DNA of 22,305 nucleotides from Bacteroidales bacterium (GTDB lineage Bacteria; Bacteroidota; Bacteroidia; Bacteroidales; WCHB1-69). Numbering within the stretch: the first letter of the stretch is position 1; every line of letters begins with the position of its first letter. Positions 7,318 to 15,763 of the stretch are shown here, in pieces. The stretch is taken from positions 1-22,305 of the forward strand of contig JAFXPL010000154.1 in the NCBI GenBank assembly GCA_017527945.1, written 5' to 3'. The translations under genes and the position numbers were made by a program. The notes beneath the pieces were generated by a model. The model had not been told where the DNA came from, made no database searches, and was given only the letters and a program-made list of their open reading frames with translations.

Positions 7318-8175
7318 ATGATTAGGACAAACTTTCATAAGGGAAAAGATGTGGTGGCGGTTCGCTTGCCGCATCTTTTCCTCTTTTTTACCATTGCTTT
7401 TGCCGTCACTATTCCACAAAACACTCAGGCACAGCGCAGTAAGCCTGTCTATCAGACGGATTTTTCCAGCAAGAACTATGTCGATACCGCCGCGCCGATG
7501 ATTTGGTTGGACGCGCACCTCGCCTACCATTTCCCCTTTGGTGAGCTGGGCAAAATGTTCAAGAACAATTTCGCCGTGGGGCCCGGTTTCACCTTCAAGT
7601 CGAGGAGCAACTGGACCGTGGGGTTCCATGTCGATTACATGTTCAACGCCAACATGCGCGACCCGAACTTCTTCAACGGCACGCTGGCCAACGATCACGG
7701 CATTGTCATCGACGGCAACGGCTTGGTGTCGCAGGGCGGCATCACCGCCGAGGGCCGCTACTGGACCGTCCAGGCCGACTTCGGCAAAATCATCCCCGTT
7801 GATCGCTGGAAGAACTCCGGCATCTGGCTGAAACTCGGCGCGGGCTACTTCAGCCACCGGCTGCGGCTCGACGACTTCGGGAAACAGTACCCGCAGTTAG
7901 ACGGCAACTACGCCAAGGGCTACGACCGGCGCTCGGGCGGCTTCGTCCTCAGCCAGTTCGTCGGCTACCAGTTCGTCCGCAAGAACCGCATGCTGAACTT
8001 CTTCGTCGGACTCGAATTCCATGAGATGTGGACCAAGCCGAACCGCAACTACGTCTTTTTCGAGGGTCCAACCAACGAGATGAAAGCCAAATTCAGCGGT
8101 CTGGTCGGCCTGAAAGCAGGCTGGAACATCCCGCTGTATGAAAAGAAGACCACAACGACATTCTACTATCGATAA
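7318..8175 (+). CDS. Outer-membrane beta-barrel-like protein of unknown function
   Basis: A 285-residue protein with a long N-terminal signal peptide: a hydrophobic core around residues 18-32, LPHLFLFFTIAFAVTI, with cleavage likely after ...QNTQA before QRSK. The mature part alternates hydrophobic and polar residues with many aromatics and glycines ('GPGFTFKSRSNWTVGFHVDYMF', 'GIWLKLGAGYFSHRLRL', 'VLSQFVGYQFVRKNRMLNFFVGLEF', 'FSGLVGLKAGWNIPL'), as in 8- to 10-strand outer-membrane barrels. The C-terminus FYYR is not the classic terminal Phe. I prefer the ATG at 7318 to the TTG at 7312. It precedes waaA by 36 bases, so co-transcription with an LPS gene is likely. Confidence 0.75.
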   Translation: MIRTNFHKGKDVVAVRLPHLFLFFTIAFAVTIPQNTQAQRSKPVYQTDFSSKNYVDTAAPMIWLDAHLAYHFPFGELGKMFKNNFAVGPGFTFKSRSNWTVGFHVDYMFNANMRDPNFFNGTLANDHGIVIDGNGLVSQGGITAEGRYWTVQADFGKIIPVDRWKNSGIWLKLGAGYFSHRLRLDDFGKQYPQLDGNYAKGYDRRSGGFVLSQFVGYQFVRKNRMLNFFVGLEFHEMWTKPNRNYVFFEGPTNEMKAKFSGLVGLKAGWNIPLYEKKTTTTFYYR

Positions 8176-8211
8176 ACGCGGGACATTCGACACCTTTCAT
8201 CAATCACCAAA

Positions 8212-9450
8212 ATGCGATTACTGTACACGATAGGAATATGGTTTTACGGGTTCGGCATCCGGGTGGCGGTGCTGTTCAACGAAAAGGCGCGGCTTTGGGT
8301 GCGAGGGCGCAAAGGAATTTTTGGCGATCTGGAGAAGGCCTTCGGCAATTCCTCCCGTCCTGTGTGGGTACACTGCGCTTCGTTGGGCGAATACGAGCAA
8401 GCCAAACCGCTCATCGAAAAAATAAAATCAGAAAACAATAATATTCAGATACTTACAACTTTTTTTTCTCCGTCCGGATACACGCAGGGCATCAAAGACA
8501 AGCTCTCCGACCAAGTCTTCTACCTGCCTTTGGATTTGCCCCGTAACGTGCGCCGTTTCCTTGGCATCGTCAAGCCAAAGGCGGCCGTCTTCGTGAAATA
8601 CGAGTTTTGGTACAACTACATGCAACAGCTGGACCAAAACGGCGTTCCCTTTTATTATATCAGCGCCATATTCAGGGAAAAGCAACACTTTTTCAAGCCC
8701 TTCGGCCGCTGGTTTGCCCGTCAGCTGCAACATGCCACACATCTGTTCGTGCAAACGGAAAAATCCAAGAAGTTATTAGAAAGTATTGATATAAAACAGG
8801 TTACCGTCTGCGGCGACACACGCTTCGACCGGGTGAGCGCCATCGCCGCGCAGGTGAAGCCATTCCCCTTCATGGAAACCTTCCGCAACGGGAAGAAAGT
8901 CATCGTGGCGGGTAGCACCTGGGGACCTGACGAGCAGCTGCTGGCACAGTTATTGCATTCTTTCCCGGAGTACAAGTTGGTTGTCGCCCCCCACGAAATC
9001 ACCCGAAAAGAGGAAGTGAAAAACACCTTTGCCGCATATAAGACCACTTTCTATTCTTCCATGAAAGATGAGGATCTCCATGGCTCTCAAGTACTTGTTA
9101 TCGACACGATTGGCATCCTGAGCCGCTTGTACCAATACAGCCACGTCTCCTACATCGGCGGCGCGTTCAAGACCGGCCTGCACAACATTCTGGAGGCCGC
9201 CGTCTATGGCAAACCGCTCTTTTTCGGCCCGCACTACGACCATTTCAATGAAGCGGTGCAGCTGGTGGAACTGAAAGGGGCTTTCTCCGTTAATTCCGCC
9301 GATGAAATGACCAAGATTATGGAAGATTTTGAAAGCCAAAGAAATCCCGAATATTATCGCCACACCTGCGAAATATGCCAGCAATATGTGGCGCAAAACT
9401 CGGGAGCGGTGGAAAAGATATACGAACAAATTAAAAATTCAATATTATGA
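8212..9450 (+). CDS. waaA: 3-deoxy-D-manno-octulosonic acid (Kdo) transferase
   Basis: A 412-residue glycosyltransferase of family GT30 that moves Kdo from CMP-Kdo onto the lipid A precursor at the inner membrane, starting the LPS inner core. A membrane-associating N-terminal stretch (about 4-23) precedes the N-terminal Rossmann domain. VHCASLGEYEQ (53-63) holds the catalytic base Glu60. KYEFWYN (about 129-135), the sugar-nucleotide-domain motif VIAGST-like 'VIVAGSTWGPDE' and VVAPHEI follow. 'YIGGAFKTGLHNILEAAVYGKPLFFGPHYDHF' is the characteristic C-terminal acceptor/CMP-binding block. Length is typical. The stop overlaps the lemA start by four bases (ATGA). The ATG is preceded by AATCACCAA rather than a Shine-Dalgarno sequence. 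Confidence 0.95.
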   Translation: MRLLYTIGIWFYGFGIRVAVLFNEKARLWVRGRKGIFGDLEKAFGNSSRPVWVHCASLGEYEQAKPLIEKIKSENNNIQILTTFFSPSGYTQGIKDKLSDQVFYLPLDLPRNVRRFLGIVKPKAAVFVKYEFWYNYMQQLDQNGVPFYYISAIFREKQHFFKPFGRWFARQLQHATHLFVQTEKSKKLLESIDIKQVTVCGDTRFDRVSAIAAQVKPFPFMETFRNGKKVIVAGSTWGPDEQLLAQLLHSFPEYKLVVAPHEITRKEEVKNTFAAYKTTFYSSMKDEDLHGSQVLVIDTIGILSRLYQYSHVSYIGGAFKTGLHNILEAAVYGKPLFFGPHYDHFNEAVQLVELKGAFSVNSADEMTKIMEDFESQRNPEYYRHTCEICQQYVAQNSGAVEKIYEQIKNSIL

Positions 9451-10046
9451 GCAAATTAGTAAAGACTATCCTGGTAATTGTTTTGATTCTGGCTGTGCTG
9501 GCCGGATTCTTTGTGAAACCTTACAACAACATGGTCCAGAAAGACGAGGGCTGTTCGCAAGCTTGGGCCAATGTGGAGAATGCCTACCAGCGCCGTATGG
9601 ACCTCATCCCCAATTTGGTGAAGACCGTGCAAGGTGCCGCCGACTATGAGAAAGGCACATTGGAGGCCGTGATCGAGGCCCGCGCGAAAGCCACATCCGT
9701 GCAGGTGGACCCGAGCAACCTGACGGAGGAGTCCATCGCGAAGTTCCAGGCTGCGCAAGACCAGCTGAGTTCCGCCCTGAGCCGACTGATGGTGGTCGTG
9801 GAGCGCTATCCCGAACTGAAGGCCAACCAGAACTTTCTGGAGCTGCAGGCCCAGTTGGAAGGCACGGAGAACCGCATCGCCGTGGAGCGCGGAAAATACA
9901 ACGAGACGGTGAACGACTACAACAGTTACATCCGCAAGTTCCCGAACAACATCATCGCCGGCATGTTCAACTTCGACAAGAAGGGCTATTTCAAAGCGGC
10001 GGAAGGTGCCGACAAAGCTCCGGATGTGGAGTTTAACTTCAACTAA
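9447..10046 (+). CDS. lemA: LemA family protein
   Basis: A 199-residue protein with one N-terminal membrane anchor (about 4-24, KTILVIVLILAVLAGFF) and a mostly helical extracytoplasmic body. Family hallmarks are 'YNNMVQKDEGCSQAWANVENAYQRRMDLIPNLVKTVQG' (about 26-63), 'EKGTLEAVIEARAKA' (about 68-82) and 'ELQAQLEGTENRIAVERGKYNETVNDYN' (about 132-159). The molecular role of LemA is not settled. The gene overlaps waaA by four bases and is followed 18 bases later by a TPM-domain gene, a pairing seen in many bacteria. Confidence 0.94.
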   Translation: MSKLVKTILVIVLILAVLAGFFVKPYNNMVQKDEGCSQAWANVENAYQRRMDLIPNLVKTVQGAADYEKGTLEAVIEARAKATSVQVDPSNLTEESIAKFQAAQDQLSSALSRLMVVVERYPELKANQNFLELQAQLEGTENRIAVERGKYNETVNDYNSYIRKFPNNIIAGMFNFDKKGYFKAAEGADKAPDVEFNFN

Positions 10047-10064
10047 TAGCCAAACCATTCCATC

Positions 10065-10862
10065 TTGAAAAGACTGACAATCACATTGTTGTGCATTGCT
10101 GCCGCATGTGTGGCAACGGCGAAGGGTGCGGGTGGCATTCCGCCCGCACCCAATCCGCCCCGCTTGGTCAACGACTTTGCCGGCATCCTCACCCCTTACC
10201 AAATCGAGGAAAAAGAGAACCGGCTCGTGGCTTTCAACGACTCCACGACGAATGTCATCTGCGTGGTCACGGTCAATGACTTAGGGAACTACACCGCTGC
10301 GGAGTTTGCGTACGAAATCGGGGAACAATGGGGGGTACGTTCCACCGATGACAAGCGTAACGGGGTGGTGCTGCTGCTCAAGCCGCGCAACGAGACCTCC
10401 GGCGAGGTCTATATCGCCGTAGGCTACGACTTGGAGGCGGCCATCCCCGATGCCATCGCGAAGCGCATCATTGAGACCAAGATGATGCCCGCCCTGCGCG
10501 AAGGCGACTACAACGCGGCCATCGATTCGGCCTTGGCATACATCCTGCCCCTCGCGGCCGGCGAAATCAGCGTAGAACGGCTGTACGACGACAACATCTC
10601 CACAGCAGACATTCTGCTGACCCTCTTCTTCATCATCGCGATTATCGTGGTCATCGTCTATTTCTCGAAAAAGCATCCGGGCACCGGACATGGCGGCAGT
10701 ATCTACGGAGGTTCCTATTTCCCGCCTTCGCACTACGGCGGCAATGTCTGGACCGATTTCGGAGGAAGCGGAGGCGGCTTCGGCGGAGGTTTTGGCGGAG
10801 GCTTCGGTGGCTTCGGTGGCGGTGGCGGCTTCGGTGGCGGCGGCGCCGGAGGACGGTTCTAA
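10065..10862 (+). CDS. TPM-domain membrane protein (YgcG family) with Gly-rich tail
   Basis: A 265-residue protein. A signal peptide (KRLTITLLCIAAACVATAKG) is followed by a TPM domain (about 34-165: 'RLVNDFAGILTPYQIEEKENRLVAF', 'VVTVNDLGNYTAAEFAYEIGEQWGV', 'RNGVVLLL', 'VYIAVGYDLEAAIPDAIAKRI'), a transmembrane helix (about 180-200) and a C-terminal tail of repeated GGGFGG. The start is TTG: in-frame stops lie directly upstream (10044-10049), and the next in-frame ATG would remove the signal peptide and most of the TPM domain. TPM domains act as acid phosphatases in plant thylakoids and as accessory factors of membrane protein quality control elsewhere; the role here is unproven. It follows lemA by 18 bases. 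Confidence 0.92.
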   Translation: MKRLTITLLCIAAACVATAKGAGGIPPAPNPPRLVNDFAGILTPYQIEEKENRLVAFNDSTTNVICVVTVNDLGNYTAAEFAYEIGEQWGVRSTDDKRNGVVLLLKPRNETSGEVYIAVGYDLEAAIPDAIAKRIIETKMMPALREGDYNAAIDSALAYILPLAAGEISVERLYDDNISTADILLTLFFIIAIIVVIVYFSKKHPGTGHGGSIYGGSYFPPSHYGGNVWTDFGGSGGGFGGGFGGGFGGFGGGGGFGGGGAGGRF

Positions 10863-10895
10863 TTAGGAATTAGGAATTAGAAATTAGGAATTAAT
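10861..10895 (+). repeat. 7-base tandem repeat AATTAGG, five copies
   Basis: AATTAGG at 10861-10867 and 10868-10874, AATTAGA at 10875-10881, AATTAGG at 10882-10888 and the degenerate AATTAAT at 10889-10895. The first copy includes the last two bases of the TPM gene's stop codon. Confidence 0.93.
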
Positions 10896-10917
10896 GGCTA
10901 TATTTTCAGCTAATACC

Positions 10918-10931
10918 AATCACTAATCACC
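10918..10931 (+). repeat. 7-base tandem AATCACY abutting the dihydroorotase start
   Basis: AATCACT (10918-10924) and AATCACC (10925-10931) are followed directly by AATG, whose ATG (10933-10935) is the dihydroorotase start. The same AATCACCAA string precedes the waaA ATG (8202-8210). Confidence 0.7.
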
Positions 10932-10932
10932 A

Positions 10933-12285
10933 ATGAACTACTACATCAAAAACGCAACAGTGGTAAACGAGGGCGAATGTTTTGAAGCGGACGTCCACAT
11001 CTCCAATGGCATCATCGACAAAATTGTCCGTGAAGGCGAATGCTTTGACGCGGGTGGTGCCACCGTCATCGATGCGCGGGGCAAGTACCTGATCCCTGGC
11101 GTCATCGATGAACATGTCCATTTCCGGGAGCCGGGGATGACCTCAAAAGCAGACATTCACAGTGAAAGCCGGGCGGCTGTGGCGGGCGGCGTAACCTCCT
11201 ATATGGAGATGCCCAACACGGTGCCGCAGACCACCACGCAGGCCTTACTGCGAGAAAAATTCGAGCTCGCAGCCGAGAAGTCCTTGGCCAACTACTCCTT
11301 CTACATCGGGGCCACGAACGACAATTTGGACGAAATTGTGAAGACCGACCCTGCCACGGTATGCGGTGTGAAGCTGTTCATGGGGTCCAGCACTGGCAAC
11401 ATGCTGGTGGATCAGGACGCTGTCTTGGAAACGCTCTTCAAGGAGTCGCCTTGCCTGATTGCCGCCCACTGCGAGGACGAAGGAATCATAAAGCGGGACA
11501 CTCAATACTACAAAGAGTTAGTTGAAAAGCATGAAATGGTGGATAACGCCGCTCTCCATCCACTCGTGCGCACGGATGAAGCCTGCTACCGTTCCACCGA
11601 AAAAGCGGTGGCCTTGGCCACAAAAACAGGAGCGCGCCTGCATGTCATGCACATCTCCACTCGGGCGGAACTCTTGCTTTTCGATCCCAGAATTCCACTG
11701 GCTTCGAGAAAAATAACAGCGGAAACCTGTCCGCACTACCTCCTGTTCGATAACCGCGACTACGATCAGCTCGGCTTCGCCATCAAGTGCAACCCAGCCA
11801 TCAAATCAGCTAATGACAAGTATGCACTTTGGCGAGGGGTGCAGGACGGATACATCGACACCATCGGCTCCGACCATGCACCACACCTTTGGGCGGAAAA
11901 ATTCACCGGCAGCTATTTCACCGCCAAATCGGGATTCCCGTCCATCCAACACAATTTCCCGTTGATGGTCGATCATTTCCAACGCAACAAACTCTCTATT
12001 GCTGCCTTGGTGACGCTGATGTGCCACAACCCTGCCCTGCTGTACCGCATCGACCGCCGGGGCTTTGTCCGTGAAGGCTACCATGCCGACTTAGCCATTG
12101 TGGATGTCAACGCGAACGAACTGATAACCAACGAAAAAGTTTATTACAAATGCGGCTGGACTCCCTACGACGGAACAACCGTGCACACGAAAGTGACGCA
12201 CACCTTCGTCAACGGGACTTTGGTCTATGAAAATGGAATTTTCCACGAAGAAAGTCGAGGGGAGCGGCTGGTTTTCAGAGGGTAG
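10933..12285 (+). CDS. pyrC: Dihydroorotase
   Basis: A 450-residue amidohydrolase-superfamily enzyme of the class I dihydroorotase type, catalysing reversible cyclisation of N-carbamoyl-L-aspartate to dihydroorotate in pyrimidine synthesis. Metal ligands are visible: His61 and His63 in DEHVHFREPG (59-68), the lysine expected to be carbamylated, Lys147, in GVKLFMGSSTG (145-155), His179 in AAHCEDE (177-183), His240 in MHISTRAE (239-246) and the catalytic Asp314 in GSDHAPH (312-318). ETCPHYL (264-270) is also present. A small beta-sandwich is formed by the ends of the chain. Allantoinases and dihydropyrimidinases are relatives, but the REPG and GSDHAPH motifs favour dihydroorotase. It lies 70 bases after the TPM gene and ends convergent to the flippase. 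Confidence 0.92.
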   Translation: MNYYIKNATVVNEGECFEADVHISNGIIDKIVREGECFDAGGATVIDARGKYLIPGVIDEHVHFREPGMTSKADIHSESRAAVAGGVTSYMEMPNTVPQTTTQALLREKFELAAEKSLANYSFYIGATNDNLDEIVKTDPATVCGVKLFMGSSTGNMLVDQDAVLETLFKESPCLIAAHCEDEGIIKRDTQYYKELVEKHEMVDNAALHPLVRTDEACYRSTEKAVALATKTGARLHVMHISTRAELLLFDPRIPLASRKITAETCPHYLLFDNRDYDQLGFAIKCNPAIKSANDKYALWRGVQDGYIDTIGSDHAPHLWAEKFTGSYFTAKSGFPSIQHNFPLMVDHFQRNKLSIAALVTLMCHNPALLYRIDRRGFVREGYHADLAIVDVNANELITNEKVYYKCGWTPYDGTTVHTKVTHTFVNGTLVYENGIFHEESRGERLVFRG

Positions 12286-12358
12286 GAAACAAGGGTTGCG
12301 AGTGTCGCAATACTCATGGGAAATTTCGAATGCGGAAAACGATTCTCTCCCCGCAGAA

Positions 12359-13891
12359 TCACAAGTTTTTCTTGTTTATCCGCAAAGTCTTACGTATCAA
12401 TCGGTTCACATCTTCGGAAACATGCCAATAATAGCACACCGCAGCGGTGACAGCCATCAGGAATACGCTTTTAACCACTGCATCCAACAGTGTGGAAACT
12501 ATCGTGGAAACTGGTATCTTCAAAAACACGGGAGTGAGGATGGTATCCCAGCCGTAATTCAGCAGAAGCAGGCCGGCCATTAAAACAAGCACTTTCAATT
12601 GATCGAAAGACAAAATGTTGATATTCAGCTTGATGCGAACAAGTAGCAAAAGACATACGTAGAAAGTCAGATAGGACAACAGATGCGACAAGGAGGCCCC
12701 ATCCATGCCGAAACGAGGAATCAGCAGGACGTTCAACGCCACCGCCATACCGGTCAGCAGAACAGTGAATACCAACGACCAGTAGTAGTATTTGGAATAG
12801 TTCAGTGCGCTGGAACTGACGAAAAGGGTGGAATTGATGCATTTGGCAATACCCAGAATCAGAACCACGCTTTTCCCCGCCTCATACTTTTCGCCGTTTG
12901 GAAGCAGCATAAACAATGCGTCAATGTTAATCCAGATGAAGAAGAAAATAATCACGCTGGAGAGCATCAAATGCAACGAGACAGACTTGCAAAGTTTTTC
13001 CGCCGTCTCGAAGTCGTTGTCCTTGAATGCTTGTGCGATTTCCGGCTGCACGATGGCGTTCAACGACCGATTGGGTACTTCCACCACCGTAGCAATGTAG
13101 TTGGCGATGGCATAAATGCCCGTGAAAGCAAGCCCCATGCCCGCGCTGACGAAGAAAGTGTTCAGCAGCGGCATCACGTTCACCGTTACAGCATTCAGCA
13201 GCATGAATAGCGTATATAAGCCGATATCCTTCAGCAAAGGTCTTGTAAACACTTTGAAATCAGGCTTGAAAGAAATTTTCCCCAAAGTGAGCAGATAAAA
13301 GAAGTCAATGAGTGCGGCGAGAAAATAGATGATGCAGATTCCAACAACCAGACCGTCCAGGTCAATGACGTGCCAGTAGCCATACAGCAAATAGGTTACC
13401 AAAAGTCCGACCCGCACGCCCACTTCGCGAACAAGCTTCGGCACCACAATACGCATCAACACGTTGGCATTTGCCTCGAACACACTTTGATACAACATGA
13501 AGAGCGACAAGGGAAAGACAAATCGGTAGTAGTTGACGAACAACTCGGAATGTTTCGAAAATGTCTGTATGATGGTGCCTTGCAACAGTTTAGACACTAA
13601 AAAGAAAATAAGGAACCCAACAAGAGGCACCACAAGCGTCCAAAAAAAGAACCCGTAGTGTCGTTTGGACTCGTCCTTGAAATAAGGGAAGAACCGGACG
13701 ATGGACGAGCTTGTCCCCAGTTGCGCGAAACTGGCGAAAAGAACGGCCGCATCAATCATTATGCGGGTGAGGCCGACCTCTTCCTGAGTCAAATAGGCGG
13801 TGACAATGAAGAAAGTGGTGAGAAAGCCGACCGCTATTCCCAAATAGTTGACAATTGTGCCGCGAATACTCTGTTTAATGACAACACCCAT
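12359..13891 (-). CDS. Polysaccharide/oligosaccharide flippase (Wzx-like, MOP superfamily)
   Basis: A 510-residue membrane protein with about 14 hydrophobic helices spread over its whole length. The N-terminus 'KQSIRGTIVNYLGIAVGFLTTFFIVTAYLTQEEVGL' and 'LGTSSSIVRFFPYF' match the polysaccharide-biosynthesis branch of the MOP exporter superfamily. Such proteins flip undecaprenyl-linked sugar units across the inner membrane for O-antigen, capsule or related glycans. No glycosyltransferase cluster surrounds it here; its neighbours are a lytic transglycosylase and a dihydroorotase, so the substrate is unknown. The C-terminus is basic (RLIRKTLRINKKNL). A minus-strand -7 box lies 23 bases before its ATG. 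Confidence 0.9.
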   Translation of the reverse strand: MGVVIKQSIRGTIVNYLGIAVGFLTTFFIVTAYLTQEEVGLTRIMIDAAVLFASFAQLGTSSSIVRFFPYFKDESKRHYGFFFWTLVVPLVGFLIFFLVSKLLQGTIIQTFSKHSELFVNYYRFVFPLSLFMLYQSVFEANANVLMRIVVPKLVREVGVRVGLLVTYLLYGYWHVIDLDGLVVGICIIYFLAALIDFFYLLTLGKISFKPDFKVFTRPLLKDIGLYTLFMLLNAVTVNVMPLLNTFFVSAGMGLAFTGIYAIANYIATVVEVPNRSLNAIVQPEIAQAFKDNDFETAEKLCKSVSLHLMLSSVIIFFFIWINIDALFMLLPNGEKYEAGKSVVLILGIAKCINSTLFVSSSALNYSKYYYWSLVFTVLLTGMAVALNVLLIPRFGMDGASLSHLLSYLTFYVCLLLLVRIKLNINILSFDQLKVLVLMAGLLLLNYGWDTILTPVFLKIPVSTIVSTLLDAVVKSVFLMAVTAAVCYYWHVSEDVNRLIRKTLRINKKNL

Positions 13892-13913
13892 GATTTACAA
13901 TCAAATGATGGCG

Positions 13914-13921
13914 CAAAAGTA
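13914..13921 (-). promoter_or_regulatory. -7 box for the flippase gene
   Basis: On the minus strand TACTTTTG, followed by CGCC, matches TAnnTTTG and would start transcription about 15 bases before the ATG at 13891, a short leader. Confidence 0.55.
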
Positions 13922-14007
13922 AACAATAATTTCCAAAAGGAGACCGCCGGGTGTTTTTCCTTGAGACATTTCCCGAAAGGTCTCTGGCCTGCACACCGCC
14001 GAAAGGA

Positions 14008-15630
14008 CTATTTTTTCGGTATTTTCAGCTTCTGGCCCGCCCTGATGGCATCCTTATTGGAAAGGTTATTGTATTGGGCGATATCGTTGGCCGTAGTGCC
14101 GTAGCGCTTGGCGATGGAGGTCAGCGTGTCGCCCTGCCGGATGGTGTAAGAGGTGTAGCTCAGTTGCGGCTTCACCAGCTTGATTTCAGGCACGGGTTTC
14201 GTGGGCACAGGACCGCCGATAGTATCGCTTTTGGCAGTGGCCGAATCATTTGCGCCTGTTTGGGCAATCGCTTTCGTCGAATCCTGCGCTGCCGGTTTCG
14301 CGTTGGGGTTCGGCACCTTGACCGTGGTGCCCTTCTTCACCAGAAGGCGCTGCCCGATGCGGAGGTTTGTACTGCGTATGCGGTTCAACGATTTGATATT
14401 GCCCACAGTGGTGTGGTATTTCGCCGCTATTTTCCCCAGCGTCTCTCCCTTGCGCACCGTATGATATTTGTTCGGGGTTTGCTGGACAATCATCATGCCG
14501 TCGTCGCTCACCGACTCATTAGCCGCTATCGTGTTCAGGTTGCGGGTAGGGTTGAAGTAAGCATCATAATTGTATTTGGAGATGGAGTCGCTCAGCGCGA
14601 TGTAGTGCAAAAGGTCATGAGAGCGCAGTCGCAGCGGCTTCGGCTCCGTGAAGGCAGGGATAATCTCCTTTTTATACTGCGGGTTGAGGGATTTGATTTC
14701 GTCATAGCTAATACCCAGTACCTCAGCTATTTGTCTAAAATGAGTCTCCTTGTTGATCATGACAGTGTCCACATCGGACGGGATGGAGATTTGCGCCGGC
14801 TGGATGCCGTAGAGGTTATGGTAGGTCATCATGTACATGGCACCGATGAAGGCGGGGAAATAGTTCTGGGTTTCACGGGGCAGGAAGCGGCTGACGCTCC
14901 AGAAGTCGGTTTTGCCGCCGGAGCGCTGGATGGCCTTGCGCACGTTACCGGCACCGCAGTTGTAGGCGGAGATAGCCAATCCCCAATCTCCGAAGATGTT
15001 GTACAGGTCGCGGAAGTGGCGGGCGGCGGCATCGGTGGCCTTGTAGGGGTCGCGACGATCATCCACGTAGGAGGTGACCTCCAAGCCGTAGAGCTTGCCC
15101 GTGCCGTACATGAACTGCCAGATGCCGGTGGCACCTGCAGGGGAAACGGCGGTCGGGTTCAACGCCGACTCGATAATCGTGATATAAACCAGCTCTTCAG
15201 GCAGGTCATATTTGTCGAAAATGGCCTTCATCCACGGGTAGTAATACTGGGCAAGTCCCAAAATGACGGACGAACTGCGCTGGCGCTGGACGGCATAGAG
15301 TTCGATGAAACGTTTCACCTTGTCGTTGTAGGCCACTTCAATCGGAGTCTGAATTTGACTCAAACGATTGAAAATCAAGGAGTCGTTGTTGTCATATTTC
15401 GTGGTGTCGTCAGTGAGTTTGGAAAGCACCGAGTTTTGGGAGGCGAGATCGCGCTTAATGTACCAGACATTCAACAGGGAATCCATCAGGCGGATCTCCT
15501 TCCGGGTAAAAATTTCCAAACTTTCCTGAGCGGCCTTATTGGCGAAAGAATCGACGGGAGCAACATTCTGCGCCCATAAATTCCACGTGAACCCGCACAA
15601 TAAAACCAATATCCATATTTTTAACTTCAT
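14008..15630 (-). CDS. LysM-containing lytic transglycosylase (MltD-like)
   Basis: A 540-residue exported peptidoglycan hydrolase that would cut the MurNAc-GlcNAc bond and form 1,6-anhydro-MurNAc ends. A signal peptide (MKLKIWILVLLCGFTWNLWAQ) precedes an all-helical region. The SLT domain (about 130-265) has catalytic Glu154 in ITIIESALNP, then SPAGATGIWQFM, 'DPYKATDAAARHF' and AISAYNCGAGNV, as in family 1 MltD enzymes. A weak LysM-like unit (about 294-335) is followed by two clear LysM domains, 389-433 ('YHTVRKGETLGKIAAKYHTT') and 495-538 ('YTIRQGDTLTSIAKRYGTT'), joined by a Pro/Ala/Lys-rich linker. A TTG three codons upstream is possible, but the ATG at 15630 is preferred. It has no lipobox, so it is likely periplasmic or wall-bound. 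Confidence 0.93.
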   Translation of the reverse strand: MKLKIWILVLLCGFTWNLWAQNVAPVDSFANKAAQESLEIFTRKEIRLMDSLLNVWYIKRDLASQNSVLSKLTDDTTKYDNNDSLIFNRLSQIQTPIEVAYNDKVKRFIELYAVQRQRSSSVILGLAQYYYPWMKAIFDKYDLPEELVYITIIESALNPTAVSPAGATGIWQFMYGTGKLYGLEVTSYVDDRRDPYKATDAAARHFRDLYNIFGDWGLAISAYNCGAGNVRKAIQRSGGKTDFWSVSRFLPRETQNYFPAFIGAMYMMTYHNLYGIQPAQISIPSDVDTVMINKETHFRQIAEVLGISYDEIKSLNPQYKKEIIPAFTEPKPLRLRSHDLLHYIALSDSISKYNYDAYFNPTRNLNTIAANESVSDDGMMIVQQTPNKYHTVRKGETLGKIAAKYHTTVGNIKSLNRIRSTNLRIGQRLLVKKGTTVKVPNPNAKPAAQDSTKAIAQTGANDSATAKSDTIGGPVPTKPVPEIKLVKPQLSYTSYTIRQGDTLTSIAKRYGTTANDIAQYNNLSNKDAIRAGQKLKIPKK

Positions 15631-15687
15631 AATCTTCAATTATAAAACAATAAAAATCAAGGTCTTACAGATTCCTGAGACCAATAA

Positions 15688-15733
15688 GCCTCAATCTGAA
15701 TCCTTTAAGGAATAGCAGATTGAAATTTGAGGC
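15688..15733 (-). promoter_or_regulatory. Structured 5' leader of the lytic transglycosylase gene
   Basis: CAATCTG (15692-15698) pairs with CAGATTG (15716-15722), enclosing a second stem TCCTT/AAGGA (15701-15705/15707-15711). An alternative outer stem GCCTCAA/TTGAGGC (15688-15694/15727-15733) shares bases with the first. Transcription from the adjacent -7 box would place this hairpin at the extreme 5' end of the mRNA. A further short stem GGTCT/AGACC (15661-15665/15678-15682) lies closer to the gene. No known riboswitch is recognised. Confidence 0.45.
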
Positions 15734-15735
15734 CA

Positions 15736-15743
15736 CAAAAATA
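15736..15743 (-). promoter_or_regulatory. -7 box for the lytic transglycosylase gene
   Basis: On the minus strand TATTTTTG matches TAnnTTTG. The expected start near 15730 leaves about 100 bases of untranslated leader before the ATG at 15630. Confidence 0.5.
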
Positions 15744-15763
15744 CGATTTTTTCAACGTAAAAC

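Noticed and set aside
9456..10202. A 248-codon open frame on the minus strand
   Set aside because: Antisense to lemA and the start of the TPM gene, both clearly real.
12296..12310. Hairpin TTGCGA-GTG-TCGCAA between the convergent pyrC and flippase genes as a terminator
   Set aside because: Only six base pairs with a three-base loop and no T-run on either side; too weak to call.
13940..13984. GAGACC/GGTCTC inverted repeat downstream of the lytic transglycosylase as a terminator
   Set aside because: The arms are six bases and 33 bases apart with no following T-run; probably chance.
13951..15579. A 542-codon open frame on the plus strand
   Set aside because: It lies antisense to the lytic transglycosylase, whose SLT and LysM motifs are intact; the plus-strand translation has no recognisable motif and biased composition typical of a shadow frame.
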